From the NCBI GenBank assembly GCA_913778905.1, contig CAJYYA010000012.1:226233-290232 (forward strand): a stretch of DNA of 64,000 bases. Reading direction: 5' to 3'. Shown in pieces: positions 1 through 7,906 of this stretch; position 1 is the first letter of the stretch; every line of letters starts with the position of its first letter. The translations under genes and the position numbers were made by a program. The notes under the pieces are model-generated. The model was not told where the DNA came from and searched no databases. It worked only from the letters and a program-made list of their open reading frames with translations. The DNA comes from an uncultured Naasia sp. GTDB lineage: Bacteria > Actinomycetota > Actinomycetes > Actinomycetales > Microbacteriaceae.

Positions 1-1232
1 TCTTCTCGACCGGGCAGGGTGCGCTGGTCCCTCTCATTCCGACCCTCTCGACCGGACTGGGTGCGAGTCTGGCGATCGCGGGTCTCATCTCGGCGATGCT
101 CCTCATCGGCGAGGTGTTCGGCGACATCCCGAGCGGGTGGCTCGTCGCCAGGGTCGGGGAACGCGCGGCCATGATCGGTGCGGCGACCGTCGCGATCGTC
201 GGCCTGCTCACCACGGCGTTCTCACCGACACCTCTCGTGCTGGGCGTCGGCATCTTCCTCATCGGCCTCGGTACCGCCGTGTTCGCTCTGGCGCGTCATG
301 CCTTCATGACCAGCTACGTCCCGCTGAGCCATCGAGCGCGGGCCCTCTCGACGCTGGGCGGCACGTTCCGCCTCGGGCTCCTTCTCGGGCCTTTCATCTC
401 CGCCGGCGTGATCGCACTCACCGGTCGGAACGGGGCGGCGGTCTGGGTGAACCTCGCGTTGTGCCTCGCGGCGATCGTGGTGCTGATCGCGCTACCCGAT
501 CCCTCAGCCACTTTCGGATCCGTCGCCGCCAAGCGGCAGGCCACGACGGCCCCCACCGACTCCTCGGGTACCGACGAGGACGCCGAGGAGGTCGAGGCGA
601 TCCGCGCCGGTGAACGCCTCGTGCCCGAGGAGTCGACGGGGCTGTTCGCGACCCTCCGCCGCTTCGCCCCCCTGCTCCTCCGTCTCGGCACCGGCGCCGC
701 GGTCATCTCCGCTCTGCGCGCAAGCCGCCAGGTGCTGCTCCCCCTGTGGGCCGTGAGTATCGGCCTGGACGCCACCACCACCGCCGTCATCATCGGCGCG
801 GCCGGCATCGTCGACTTCGCCCTCTTCTACACGGGCGGCCAGATCATGGACCGTTTCGGGCGCCTCTTCACGGCGCTCCCGTCGGTCATCGGACTCTCGC
901 TGGCGTTCATAGGCCTCTCCCTGACCCACGACCTGGCGGCCCGTGAGATCTGGTTCATCGTGCTCGCGATCGCCCTGTCTCTCGCCAACGGTGTGGGCGC
1001 CGGGCTCCTCATGACGCTCGGCGCGGACCTCGCGCCGCCTGCCCACCCCGCTCCGTTCCTCGGAGCGTGGCGGTTCTCGACGGACGTCGGCGCCGCAAGC
1101 GCCCCGTTGATCATTGCGGGAATGACCGCCGCCGTCTCCATCGCCGCCGCGTCCGCCACGATGGGCGTGATCGGCTTGGTGGGGGCCGTCATCCTGGTGC
1201 GCTATCTCCCCCGCTACTCGCCGCGTCTGTGA
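1..1232 (+). CDS. MFS transporter, 5' end outside window
   Basis: The reading frame is open from base 3, so the gene begins before the window; the ATG at 96 is internal. The visible part is a chain of hydrophobic helices split by an acidic, charged cytoplasmic loop (around base 540-650, rich in Asp/Glu) that separates two six-helix halves. The short GxxxDRFGR-like loop (QIMDRFGR) after a helix in the second half is the usual MFS signature between helices 8 and 9. It is most like a drug/metabolite exporter of the major facilitator superfamily in the plasma membrane. The substrate cannot be read from sequence. It is followed by an LLM-class oxidoreductase on the same strand. Confidence 0.85.
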   Translation, partial: FSTGQGALVPLIPTLSTGLGASLAIAGLISAMLLIGEVFGDIPSGWLVARVGERAAMIGAATVAIVGLLTTAFSPTPLVLGVGIFLIGLGTAVFALARHAFMTSYVPLSHRARALSTLGGTFRLGLLLGPFISAGVIALTGRNGAAVWVNLALCLAAIVVLIALPDPSATFGSVAAKRQATTAPTDSSGTDEDAEEVEAIRAGERLVPEESTGLFATLRRFAPLLLRLGTGAAVISALRASRQVLLPLWAVSIGLDATTTAVIIGAAGIVDFALFYTGGQIMDRFGRLFTALPSVIGLSLAFIGLSLTHDLAAREIWFIVLAIALSLANGVGAGLLMTLGADLAPPAHPAPFLGAWRFSTDVGAASAPLIIAGMTAAVSIAAASATMGVIGLVGAVILVRYLPRYSPRL

Positions 1233-1320
1233 CACGGGACGATGGTCCTGGTGTGAATGATCCTGCGGGTCCGACGGTTGCCGTCTAGGATCGATGCAAA
1301 CGCATGAAAAGAGGACAGTC

Positions 1321-2349
1321 ATGGCTGAGACCCAGTTCGGGATCGACACCTTCGGCGACGCGACCAACAACGCTGACGGAACCCCGAAGACCCTCGCCCA
1401 GGTCGTACGCGACGTCGTCGAGGAGGGCGTCGTCGCCGATCAGGTCGGCCTCGACTTCATCGGCCTCGGCGAGCACCACCGGGAGGACTACGCCATCTCG
1501 GCACCCGACGTCGTGCTCGCGGCCATCGCCTCACGCACCGAGCACATCCACCTCGGCTCCGCCGTCACGGTCCTCAGCTCCGACGATCCGATCCGCGTGT
1601 TCCAGCGCTTCTCGACGCTCGACGCCATCTCGAACGGCCGCGCCGAGGTCATCCTCGGGCGCGGATCGTTCACCGAGTCCTTCCCGCTCTTCGGTCACGA
1701 GCTGTCCCAGTACGAAGAGCTCTTCACCGAGAAGCTCGACCTCTTCGCCGCGCTGCTGAAGGAAGGTCCCGTCACCTGGTCGGGCAGCATCCGACCTCCG
1801 CTGACCGAGCAGCGCGTCTTCCCGCCGACCGAGTCGGGCAGGCTCACCACCTGGATCGGCGTCGGTGGCAGCCCCGAGTCGGTCGTCCGCGCGGCCCGCT
1901 ACAACCTGCCTCTCATGCTCGCGATCATCGGTGGCGACGCCAAGCGCTTCGTGCCCTACGTCGATCTTTACCACCGCGCGCTCGACCAGCTCGGCGGCGA
2001 GCGCCTCCCGATGGGCATGCACTCCCCCGGCTACATCGCCGACACCGACGAGCAGGCGACCAGGGAGTTCTTCCCGGCCTTCAAGGCGAATCGCGACCGC
2101 ATCGGCGCCGACCGCGGCTGGCCGCCCATGAGCAAGCGGGAATTCGACCAGGAGGTTGAGCACGGCTCGCTCTACGTCGGCTCACCCGAGACCGTGGCCC
2201 GCAAGATCGCCGCCTCGGTGGGCGCGCTCGGCGTCGACCGCTTCGACCTCAAGTACAGCGCCGGCCCCCTCGACCACTCGAAGGCTGTCCACGCCATCGA
2301 GCTCTACGGCTCGAAGGTCGTCCCCATGGTCAAGGACATCCTGAGCTGA
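1321..2349 (+). CDS. LLM-class flavin-dependent oxidoreductase
   Basis: A 342-residue protein with the bacterial luciferase-like TIM-barrel pattern: the early GLGEHHREDY segment, the RAEVILGRGSF segment and the late GSPETVARKI segment are typical of the group that NCBI names LLM-class flavin-dependent oxidoreductases. These enzymes use FMNH2 or F420; the substrate is unknown. The start at 1321 is preferred over the in-frame ATG at 1294 because GAGGA lies seven bases before it. A TAGGAT -10-like box at 1286-1291 would give a leader of about 20 bases. It ends in a repeat-rich convergent junction with the Tad genes. Confidence 0.85.
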   Translation: MAETQFGIDTFGDATNNADGTPKTLAQVVRDVVEEGVVADQVGLDFIGLGEHHREDYAISAPDVVLAAIASRTEHIHLGSAVTVLSSDDPIRVFQRFSTLDAISNGRAEVILGRGSFTESFPLFGHELSQYEELFTEKLDLFAALLKEGPVTWSGSIRPPLTEQRVFPPTESGRLTTWIGVGGSPESVVRAARYNLPLMLAIIGGDAKRFVPYVDLYHRALDQLGGERLPMGMHSPGYIADTDEQATREFFPAFKANRDRIGADRGWPPMSKREFDQEVEHGSLYVGSPETVARKIAASVGALGVDRFDLKYSAGPLDHSKAVHAIELYGSKVVPMVKDILS

Positions 2350-2358
2350 CCCCTCCTC

Positions 2359-2441
2359 GCGCTCAGCAGGAACTTCGGCGGCTCAGCAGGACGAATCCTC
2401 GTGATTCCTCCTGCTGAGTCGTCTTTCCTCCTGCTGAGCGC
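2359..2441. terminator. Nested inverted repeats, likely bidirectional terminator
   Basis: Four copies of CTCAGCAGGA occur in 83 bases, two direct (2362-2371, 2382-2391) and two inverted (2409-2418, 2429-2438). The outer pair extends to a perfect 13-bp stem, GCGCTCAGCAGGA (2359-2371) with 2429-2441. The inner pair can form its own hairpin. It lies between two convergent genes, which fits a terminator for both, but there is no clear T-run, so a REP-like element is also possible. Confidence 0.55.
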
Positions 2442-2446
2442 GGGGG

Positions 2447-2905
2447 TCAGCGGAAGACGCTGCGTGCGGTGGAGGTGACGTCGATGGTGACGCCCTCGGG
2501 CAGGAACGCGGTCAGCATCGGCGGGTGCCACACGGTCTCGAGTGTCACGGTGGCGCTGCGCCCGTCGCCGATCGAGACGTCGACGAGGCGGAGGCGGGCG
2601 GTGCGCGGATCCGGATCGCGGGCCAGGAAGTCCTCGGCAGCGGCGCGAGCCGCCGCCCGGTCGAGATGCGGGGCGACCCCATGCGCATCGAGTCGCATCT
2701 CGCCGAGTTCGAACGACTCGGACGCCGCGAGCGCCGCACCGTCCGCCACGGTGAGGGCACGTTTGCGGTCGAGGTAGAGCGAGCCGGCCGCCGCGACCGT
2801 GAGGATCAGGGCGAGCGCCACCGCAGTGAAGCCGGCGATGAGAGGGAGCGTGCTTCCCTCGTCGCGGGAGGCTCTCCGCCCGAGTCGAACCATCCATCCG
2901 CTCAT
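2447..2905 (-). CDS. TadG-like pilus locus protein (Rv3654c type)
   Basis: A 152-residue protein with a basic N-terminus, then DEGS and one hydrophobic helix (about residues 18-42), then a secreted domain. The motif DEGSTLPLIAGF and the later RKRALTVADGAALAAS segment are typical of the small TadE/TadG-like proteins of actinobacterial Tad loci (helicase/secretion neighbourhood TadE-like family). The ATG at 2905 is chosen because it overlaps the upstream gene by ATGA; the longer in-frame ORF to 3076 has no coding character. Last gene of the pilin block. Role inferred: minor pilin or assembly factor at the membrane. Confidence 0.75.
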   Translation of the reverse strand: MSGWMVRLGRRASRDEGSTLPLIAGFTAVALALILTVAAAGSLYLDRKRALTVADGAALAASESFELGEMRLDAHGVAPHLDRAAARAAAEDFLARDPDPRTARLRLVDVSIGDGRSATVTLETVWHPPMLTAFLPEGVTIDVTSTARSVFR

Positions 2906-3375
2906 GACACCGGTGCCAGGTCGGAGACCCGCGCGCTCGCGCTGGCCGCGACGGGTACCCGCAGCGGCAGAGCCGTATCGAGTGCCGTCGGCACGAGTGG
3001 CAGCGGCACGTCGACGGAGATGTCCACGGTGACGACGCTGTCCGGCAGGCGGCAGTCGGCAGGATCCGGGGCGCACCGCACATCGGTCTCGAGCCGGGCC
3101 GGATCGATGCCGAAGTCGGCGGCCGTCGCCGCCACCGACCGGGCGGCGGTTTCGGACGAATCGTCTCCGCCGTCGCGAGCGATGACGCGCGCAGCGTGTC
3201 GCGCTGCTCCCTCGGTCGCGAGAGCCGCCGTCTCGATGTGGGACAGCGTCGTGACCAGGTACACCATGGGCACCAGGAGCATCACCCCGGCGGCGAGGAA
3301 CTCGAGTGCTGCGGACCCCGAGTCGTCGGCGGGCCCGGAGGGCCTATTCGGTCGAGATCCGCTCGAGCGGAGCAT
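2902..3375 (-). CDS. TadE-like minor pilin protein
   Basis: 157 residues: DDSGSAALEFLAAG followed by one long hydrophobic helix, the hallmark of TadE-family proteins, in which Glu follows the processing site as in type IV prepilins. Two Cys (in VRCAPDPADC) sit in the exported part and could form a disulfide. It overlaps the next upstream gene by 32 bases and the downstream one by 4, so the three are one transcript. The start at 3375 is the first available; a start slightly further in cannot be excluded. Confidence 0.75.
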   Translation of the reverse strand: MLRSSGSRPNRPSGPADDSGSAALEFLAAGVMLLVPMVYLVTTLSHIETAALATEGAARHAARVIARDGGDDSSETAARSVAATAADFGIDPARLETDVRCAPDPADCRLPDSVVTVDISVDVPLPLVPTALDTALPLRVPVAASASARVSDLAPVS

Positions 3376-3745
3376 GGGCGGTCACCTCCGTCCCGATGTC
3401 CACTCCGAGAAGCCCGATGACCGGGAGCGGCGCGTCCACGTGCATCTCGACGACGGGCGCACCACCGCGGTCCACGACATCCGCCGAGACCTTCTCGGCG
3501 TAGCCCGATCCGACGGCCGTGGAGATCAGATCTCTGGTGCGCTGCACGCCCCCGTCGAGACCGCTGTCGGCGAGCGCCGCGTAGCGCGCCCCCTCCGAGG
3601 CCGCGTCGATGAGGGTCGTGCGCACGTGGAGCGCGAGAGCGAGCTGCAGGACGGCGACGGTGAGCACGACCAGGAGCCCGCTCACCATGACGAATTCGGC
3701 GGGAGCGGATCCCCGGTCGTCGCCGAGGCGGACGACCGCGCGCAC
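3344..3745 (-). CDS. TadE family pilus assembly protein
   Basis: 133 residues with the classic TadE layout: short basic head, DRGSAPAEFVMVSG, and a hydrophobic helix up to about residue 40, then ASEGARYAAL (the conserved ASxGARxAA segment of TadE) and an exported C-terminal domain. It starts one base after the stop of the pilin-like gene on the same strand, so it is co-transcribed with it. Expected in the membrane as a pseudopilin-like component of the Tad apparatus. Confidence 0.8.
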   Translation of the reverse strand: MRAVVRLGDDRGSAPAEFVMVSGLLVVLTVAVLQLALALHVRTTLIDAASEGARYAALADSGLDGGVQRTRDLISTAVGSGYAEKVSADVVDRGGAPVVEMHVDAPLPVIGLLGVDIGTEVTAHAPLERISTE

Positions 3746-3746
3746 G

Positions 3747-3986
3747 TCAGAACGACGTGACGCGCGAGATGGCCTGCTCGAACACTCCCGTGAGCGCAGG
3801 CCCCGCGGCGCCCCAGATGACGAGGACGAGACCGGCGGTCATCAGGGTGATGAGCACCCAGCCGGGGACGTCTCCGCGATCCTCGTGCAACCGGCTTCGC
3901 AGCCGCGCGGCGGCGGATGCGAAGCGGGACGCGCGGGTCGCGGCAGGGGCGGACTCGGGGCGAGCGGTGATGGTCAGCAGTGTCAT
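3747..3986 (-). CDS. Small Flp-pilin-like peptide of the Tad locus
   Basis: 79 residues: a 38-residue Arg/Ala-rich head, the turn HEDRGDVPGW, one ~20-residue hydrophobic helix and a short tail (EQAISRVTSF). Size, position just before tadE genes and the single C-terminal helix match the pilin subunit of actinobacterial Tad loci. The start is fixed by a good ribosome site: GGAGG seven bases before the ATG. Odd point: if cleavage follows the RG pair, position +5 is Trp, not the Glu that Flp pilins use. The in-frame ORF reaching to 4946 is a non-coding extension. Function is inferred from context. Confidence 0.7.
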   Translation of the reverse strand: MTLLTITARPESAPAATRASRFASAAARLRSRLHEDRGDVPGWVLITLMTAGLVLVIWGAAGPALTGVFEQAISRVTSF

Positions 3987-4068
3987 GGTTGAACCTCCGC
4001 CGCAATAGTCGCGGCGTGTCGCTTTCCCGCGCCGGATCCATCCACAGCCCACGCCCATCCGCTCGCCT

Positions 4069-4214
4069 GAACACATGCAGGAGTCGCGTGCGAAATGCAG
4101 GAGCAGGCGGATCCGTTGGTCGGACCAAGCCCGGAATCGTGCGCCATTCGGCGGAAGCCCCCTGCATTTCGGGAAGGCAGTCCTGCATTCGGCACGCAGA
4201 TCCTGCATGTGTTC
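4069..4214. repeat. 146-bp imperfect palindrome, TGCAGGA repeat family (copy A)
   Basis: Begins with GAACACATGCAGGA and ends with its exact complement TCCTGCATGTGTTC (14-bp terminal inverted repeat). TGCAGGA recurs inside the left arm and CCTGCA twice more in the right arm, so both arms can pair over much of their length. A related copy is at 22081-22225. It lies between two divergent genes, an unusual place for a terminator. No ORF of its own. Confidence 0.75.
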
Positions 4215-4340
4215 AGCAGCGGTATGAGCGGGCGGACGCGTGGTGGGGTTTCGGAGGCGGGGCCGCGAGGATGGACGGGTCAGCCGATGCGATCGAGCTC
4301 TCGGCGCACGACACGGTACGACACGGGTGAGGAGGCCGAA

Positions 4341-4940
4341 GTGATCGAAGCGCTCGTCGGAACCGGGCTCGCAGCCGCCGCGGGCCTCAACGCCTACATC
4401 CCGCTGCTCCTGCTCGGGCTCCTGGCTCGCTTCACCGACATCGTCGCGCTCCCCTCCGCGTGGGCATGGCTCGAGAACGATTGGGTTCTCGGTGTCGTCG
4501 GGTTCCTGCTCGTGCTCGAGTTCATCGCCGACAAGGTGCCGGCAGTCGACTCGATCAACGATTTCGTTCAGACCGCGGTCAGGCCCGCGTCGGGCGGCAT
4601 CGTCTTCGGCTCGGGAACCGCCGCGGCGACGCCGGCCGTGCCGGATCCGAGTACCTTCTTCACCTCTGACGCCTGGGTGCCCGTGGTGATCGGCATCGTC
4701 ATCGCCCTCGCCGTGCACCTGGCCAAAGCAGCACTGCGGGTCGTCGCGACGGCGGCGCTCGCCGGGTTCGCCTCCCCCGCGCTGAGTGTGGGCGAGGACA
4801 TCGCGAGCGTCGGACTCGCCCTCTCGGCGATCCTGCTCCCCGTCCTCGTCGTCATCGTGCTGATCGCCCTCGTCATCGGCGGGGTCAGGCTCGTCCGCTG
4901 GTCGCGGCGGCGCAGTCGGCAGCGGCCGCGGGTCGTCTGA
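4341..4940 (+). CDS. DUF4126 family membrane protein
   Basis: 199 residues with about four to five hydrophobic segments and the starting motif GLNAYIPLLLLGLLAR, which is typical of DUF4126 proteins. The middle of the protein has the PAVDSINDFVQTAVRP stretch conserved in the family. GTG at 4341 is selected because GAGGAG sits six bases ahead; the longer ORF from 4095 would run through the palindromic repeat and is unlikely. Function unknown; located in the inner membrane. It splits the Tad genes into two blocks on the opposite strand. Confidence 0.8.
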   Translation: MIEALVGTGLAAAAGLNAYIPLLLLGLLARFTDIVALPSAWAWLENDWVLGVVGFLLVLEFIADKVPAVDSINDFVQTAVRPASGGIVFGSGTAAATPAVPDPSTFFTSDAWVPVVIGIVIALAVHLAKAALRVVATAALAGFASPALSVGEDIASVGLALSAILLPVLVVIVLIALVIGGVRLVRWSRRRSRQRPRVV

Positions 4941-5061
4941 GCTCACCGGCCCCGCTCGTCACCGGAAGGTTCGTTCACGGACAGTCGCGTTCCCTCGCCG
5001 GACCCGAAGTCCGTTCTCGGACGGGGAGCGAGTCGTCACAGCCCTCCCGGCAGCACCGACC

Positions 5062-6069
5062 TCAGTCGTCCGTCGTCCGGTCCTCGAACACCGCACGCTG
5101 CACCCGCGCGTGCTTCGACTTGGCCCGCTCGATGGCACGGTCGTCGTCCTTCGCGCTGGCTCGCATCTCGCGGATCCTGGCGACGATCGCCGCGATCGCC
5201 AGCCGCCAATCGAGTCCGGTCGGATCGGGGGTGGCCGCCTCACGCTCGGTCATCACCTCGAGGTCGTGCGCGTTGCGCTCGTCGAATGGCGTGTTCGCCT
5301 CCTCGATCGCGAGCCGCGCGACCCCGCGCGCGGCCGAATGCATCACGGAATGGGCGGCGTTCTCGATCTCCCAGCTCGCCCCCTGCGGTGCCAGCCGGGT
5401 GAGGTGCTCCACCCATCCGCGCGGAGCGACGTAGTCGTACTCGCCGCGGATGATGAGCACGTGCGCCCCGACCCTCGGCAGAACCTCCTCCATCCGGAAC
5501 CGCATCATCACCGGCAGCACCCGGAAGAACCACCCGAAACCGCACAGCAGGTATGCGCTCGTCGCGAGGAAGGCGACAGCCAGGGGCTCACGGACCGACG
5601 ACCGGACGAAGCGGACGGCTTGGATGCCCAGGCGCCGGGCCCGCATGTCGACCACCGGCCCGATGAGGATCAACGTCGAGAGCTGCGGACGTCGCGCTGC
5701 CACCAGGGTCACGACCTGCGTGCCCATCGAGTGCCCGATGAGCACCGGGTCGTCGAGCCCGAGCTCGTCGAGCGCGGCTTCGACGACGTCCGCGTACCGT
5801 TCCATGCTGATGCGGCCATGTGGGCGCTTCACTCCCGCGAAACCCGGCAGGTCGAGGGCGTAGACGGACCCCTCGGTACTCAAGACCGGGGCGAGGTTCT
5901 CGTAGTAGTTGGCCGCCACGCCGATTCCGGCGACGAGCACGAAGGCGCGTCCGTCTGGCCCGTCGATGGAGCTCACCCGCGCCTCGAGATCACCGTGCTT
6001 CACCCGGTGGACGCGGACGAGAGCCTCGCCGTCGTCGTCCGCGAACGGGTCTGCGGTGGAGTCGGCCAT
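5062..6069 (-). CDS. Alpha/beta-hydrolase
   Basis: 335 residues with the alpha/beta-hydrolase fold: oxyanion stretch VAGIGVAANYY, nucleophile elbow GHSMG (Ser114), an acid in RGEYDYVAP and a His in ENAAHSVMH. A helical lid with hydrophobic stretches follows the nucleophile, then a ~60-residue charged C-terminal tail (KDDDRAIERAK...) that is not part of the catalytic fold. The ATG at 6069 is the likely start; the upstream extension to 6255 overlaps the tadC end and lacks coding bias. Esterase/lipase-type activity; substrate unknown. It sits between tadC and the rest of the Tad genes on the same strand. Confidence 0.8.
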   Translation of the reverse strand: MADSTADPFADDDGEALVRVHRVKHGDLEARVSSIDGPDGRAFVLVAGIGVAANYYENLAPVLSTEGSVYALDLPGFAGVKRPHGRISMERYADVVEAALDELGLDDPVLIGHSMGTQVVTLVAARRPQLSTLILIGPVVDMRARRLGIQAVRFVRSSVREPLAVAFLATSAYLLCGFGWFFRVLPVMMRFRMEEVLPRVGAHVLIIRGEYDYVAPRGWVEHLTRLAPQGASWEIENAAHSVMHSAARGVARLAIEEANTPFDERNAHDLEVMTEREAATPDPTGLDWRLAIAAIVARIREMRASAKDDDRAIERAKSKHARVQRAVFEDRTTDD

Positions 6070-6107
6070 CCGACCAGGATGACAGACCGTGATGAACGCG
6101 CCCCGGG

Positions 6108-7049
6108 TCAGAACCCCGTCTGCAGGGCGACCAGTCCCGGGTAGACCGCGATAGCGATGGTGAACGGGAGGATCAGGAAGACCAGCGGGACCATCATGCC
6201 CACCTCTTTCTTGCCCGCGACCTCGAGCAGGTCGCGGGTCGACTGCTCCCGACAATCGCTCGCTTGCGCCTGCAGGACGCTCGCCAGCGGCGCGCCACGG
6301 TCGAGCGCCGAGACGAGCTGATCGACGGCTCTCGTAAGAGGTGGCACCGAGAGGGTGCGGGACATGTCCTCCAATGCGCGACCGAGCGGGCGCCCCGCGG
6401 CCACCTCCGCGACGAGCCCCCGGAACTCGCGCGACAACTCACCGGATCCGACGCGCGCGACTCTGCGCAGTGCGTCGTGGATGCCTTCGCCCGCGGAGAG
6501 ACTCAGGGCCAGGAACTCCAGGACAGTCGGGAGCTCGGCCACCATGCGGGTCCGCCGCGCTCGCACCCGGTGCGCCAACAGGCGATCGCACCCGACGACG
6601 CCGCCCAGCGCGCCCGTCAGGGGCAGTGCCAGACCGGCGACCACTCCCACGGCCCCGGACCCGACGCCTGCGAGCGCGAGGACGGCACCGAGCGCACCGC
6701 CCCCGAGGAGGGCGGCCGCCTGCTGAGCCCGGTACCGGTCGATGCCACCGGTCGACCCCGCTCGGCGCAGGTCATCGGCGAGACGGTCGGCCCCGCCCAG
6801 GAAGCGGTCGAGGAGCTGCCGCGTCCCCGGGAGGATCGGACCGAGCAGTGCGCCGAGTGTTCCGACCGGATCGCTACGACGCGGTGCCGACATGCGCCTG
6901 GCCTCGGCAGAGATGTCGAGGAGTTGGGCCGCGAGACGGTCGTCCAGTCGAAGGCGGGTGAGTCGCGGAGTGGTGAGGAGGATCGACCACAAGCCCACAC
7001 CGAGCAGGGTGCCGACGAGCAGCGACCAGCCGAGCTGCGCCGTCATCAT
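6108..7049 (-). CDS. tadC: TadC, type II secretion F-domain membrane protein
   Basis: 313 residues. N-terminal helix, cytoplasmic basic segment, two helices in the middle, then a T2SSF domain (ELPTVLEFLALSLSAGEGIHDALRR to the MSRTLSVPPL region) and two C-terminal helices with KKEVGMMVPLVFLILPF, the typical end of Tad platform proteins. It starts by a 4-base ATGA overlap with tadB. With TadB it forms the inner-membrane platform driven by TadA. The assignment TadC rather than TadB rests on gene order and the last-helix motif. Confidence 0.85.
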   Translation of the reverse strand: MMTAQLGWSLLVGTLLGVGLWSILLTTPRLTRLRLDDRLAAQLLDISAEARRMSAPRRSDPVGTLGALLGPILPGTRQLLDRFLGGADRLADDLRRAGSTGGIDRYRAQQAAALLGGGALGAVLALAGVGSGAVGVVAGLALPLTGALGGVVGCDRLLAHRVRARRTRMVAELPTVLEFLALSLSAGEGIHDALRRVARVGSGELSREFRGLVAEVAAGRPLGRALEDMSRTLSVPPLTRAVDQLVSALDRGAPLASVLQAQASDCREQSTRDLLEVAGKKEVGMMVPLVFLILPFTIAIAVYPGLVALQTGF

Positions 7050-7906
7050 GCGAAGACCCGCGTCTCGGTGGGGAGGCGGCCGATGCGGCGCATGATGCGA
7101 TAGGCGATGACGGTGAGGATTGCCCCGCCGAGCAGCAGCGTGACGCCACCCGGCCCGGCGAAGGCCTGCGCGGTCTCCGGGCGGGTGGACAGCAGCAGAA
7201 GCACGATCCAGGGGGCGGCCACACCGAGGCGCGCGGCGTTCGATACCCACGACTGGCGCGCTTCGAGCTCTGCCCGGACGGCGGCCTCGGCGCGCAGATG
7301 CTGGGCGAGACCGCGGAGCACGGTCGACAGCTCCGTGCCACCGACTTCGCGGGCCATCCGGAGGGTCTCGACGATGCGGTCGGCGATAGGGTCTCCGATC
7401 CGCGCTTTCAGCGTGTCGACCGCTTCGCCGAACTGGCCGGTCGCGCCGTACTCCCGAGCGAAAGCGGCGAACGCCGGGCGCAAGGACTGCGGCCCGACGG
7501 TGGAGAGCGCACCGAGGGCCTCGGGCAGAGCGACGCCCGACCGAACCGATGCGACGAGATGATCGATGAGGTCGGGCCAGCTCCGTCGTGCGGCGGCCTG
7601 CCGCGTGTTGGTGCGCCACTGCGCGACGCCGATCGGCGCGCCAGCTCCCGCGACGACCGCGAGACCGGAAACGACGGGGATTCCGGTGATGCCGAGCACG
7701 ACGGCTCCGGCGACGAGTCCGGCACAGGAGCAGAGGCCGACGAACCCGCCGGCGGAGATGCGGTCCATGCCCGCCCCGTCGAGCAGAAGGCGGAGGCGCG
7801 AGCGGCGGACGCTGCGTTCCGCCAAACGCGCACCCCGCGGCCACAGACGCGGGGACAGGATGAGCAGGATGCCGACGGCCAGCGACAGACCGAGGAGCAC
7901 GCTCAC
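7046..7906 (-). CDS. tadB: TadB, type II secretion F-domain membrane protein
   Basis: 286 residues: N-terminal helix, paired helices in the middle (GGFVGLCSCAGLVAGAVVLG...), a T2SSF domain with WPDLIDHLVASVRSGVALPEAL and a C-terminal helix. GTG at 7906 overlaps the tadA stop as GTGA, so the much longer in-frame ORF to 8398 is antisense-like noise inside tadA. Integral membrane partner of TadC in pilus assembly. Confidence 0.85.
   Translation of the reverse strand: MSVLLGLSLAVGILLILSPRLWPRGARLAERSVRRSRLRLLLDGAGMDRISAGGFVGLCSCAGLVAGAVVLGITGIPVVSGLAVVAGAGAPIGVAQWRTNTRQAAARRSWPDLIDHLVASVRSGVALPEALGALSTVGPQSLRPAFAAFAREYGATGQFGEAVDTLKARIGDPIADRIVETLRMAREVGGTELSTVLRGLAQHLRAEAAVRAELEARQSWVSNAARLGVAAPWIVLLLLSTRPETAQAFAGPGGVTLLLGGAILTVIAYRIMRRIGRLPTETRVFA

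Noticed and set aside
504-1370. Long minus-strand ORF under the MFS gene
   Set aside because: Shadow of a GC-rich gene; Arg/Asp/His-rich without domain and opposite to a clear membrane protein.
3747-4946. 399-residue minus-strand ORF including the pilin-like gene
   Set aside because: Only its last 79 residues have a ribosome site and sensible composition; the rest is antisense to the DUF4126 gene.
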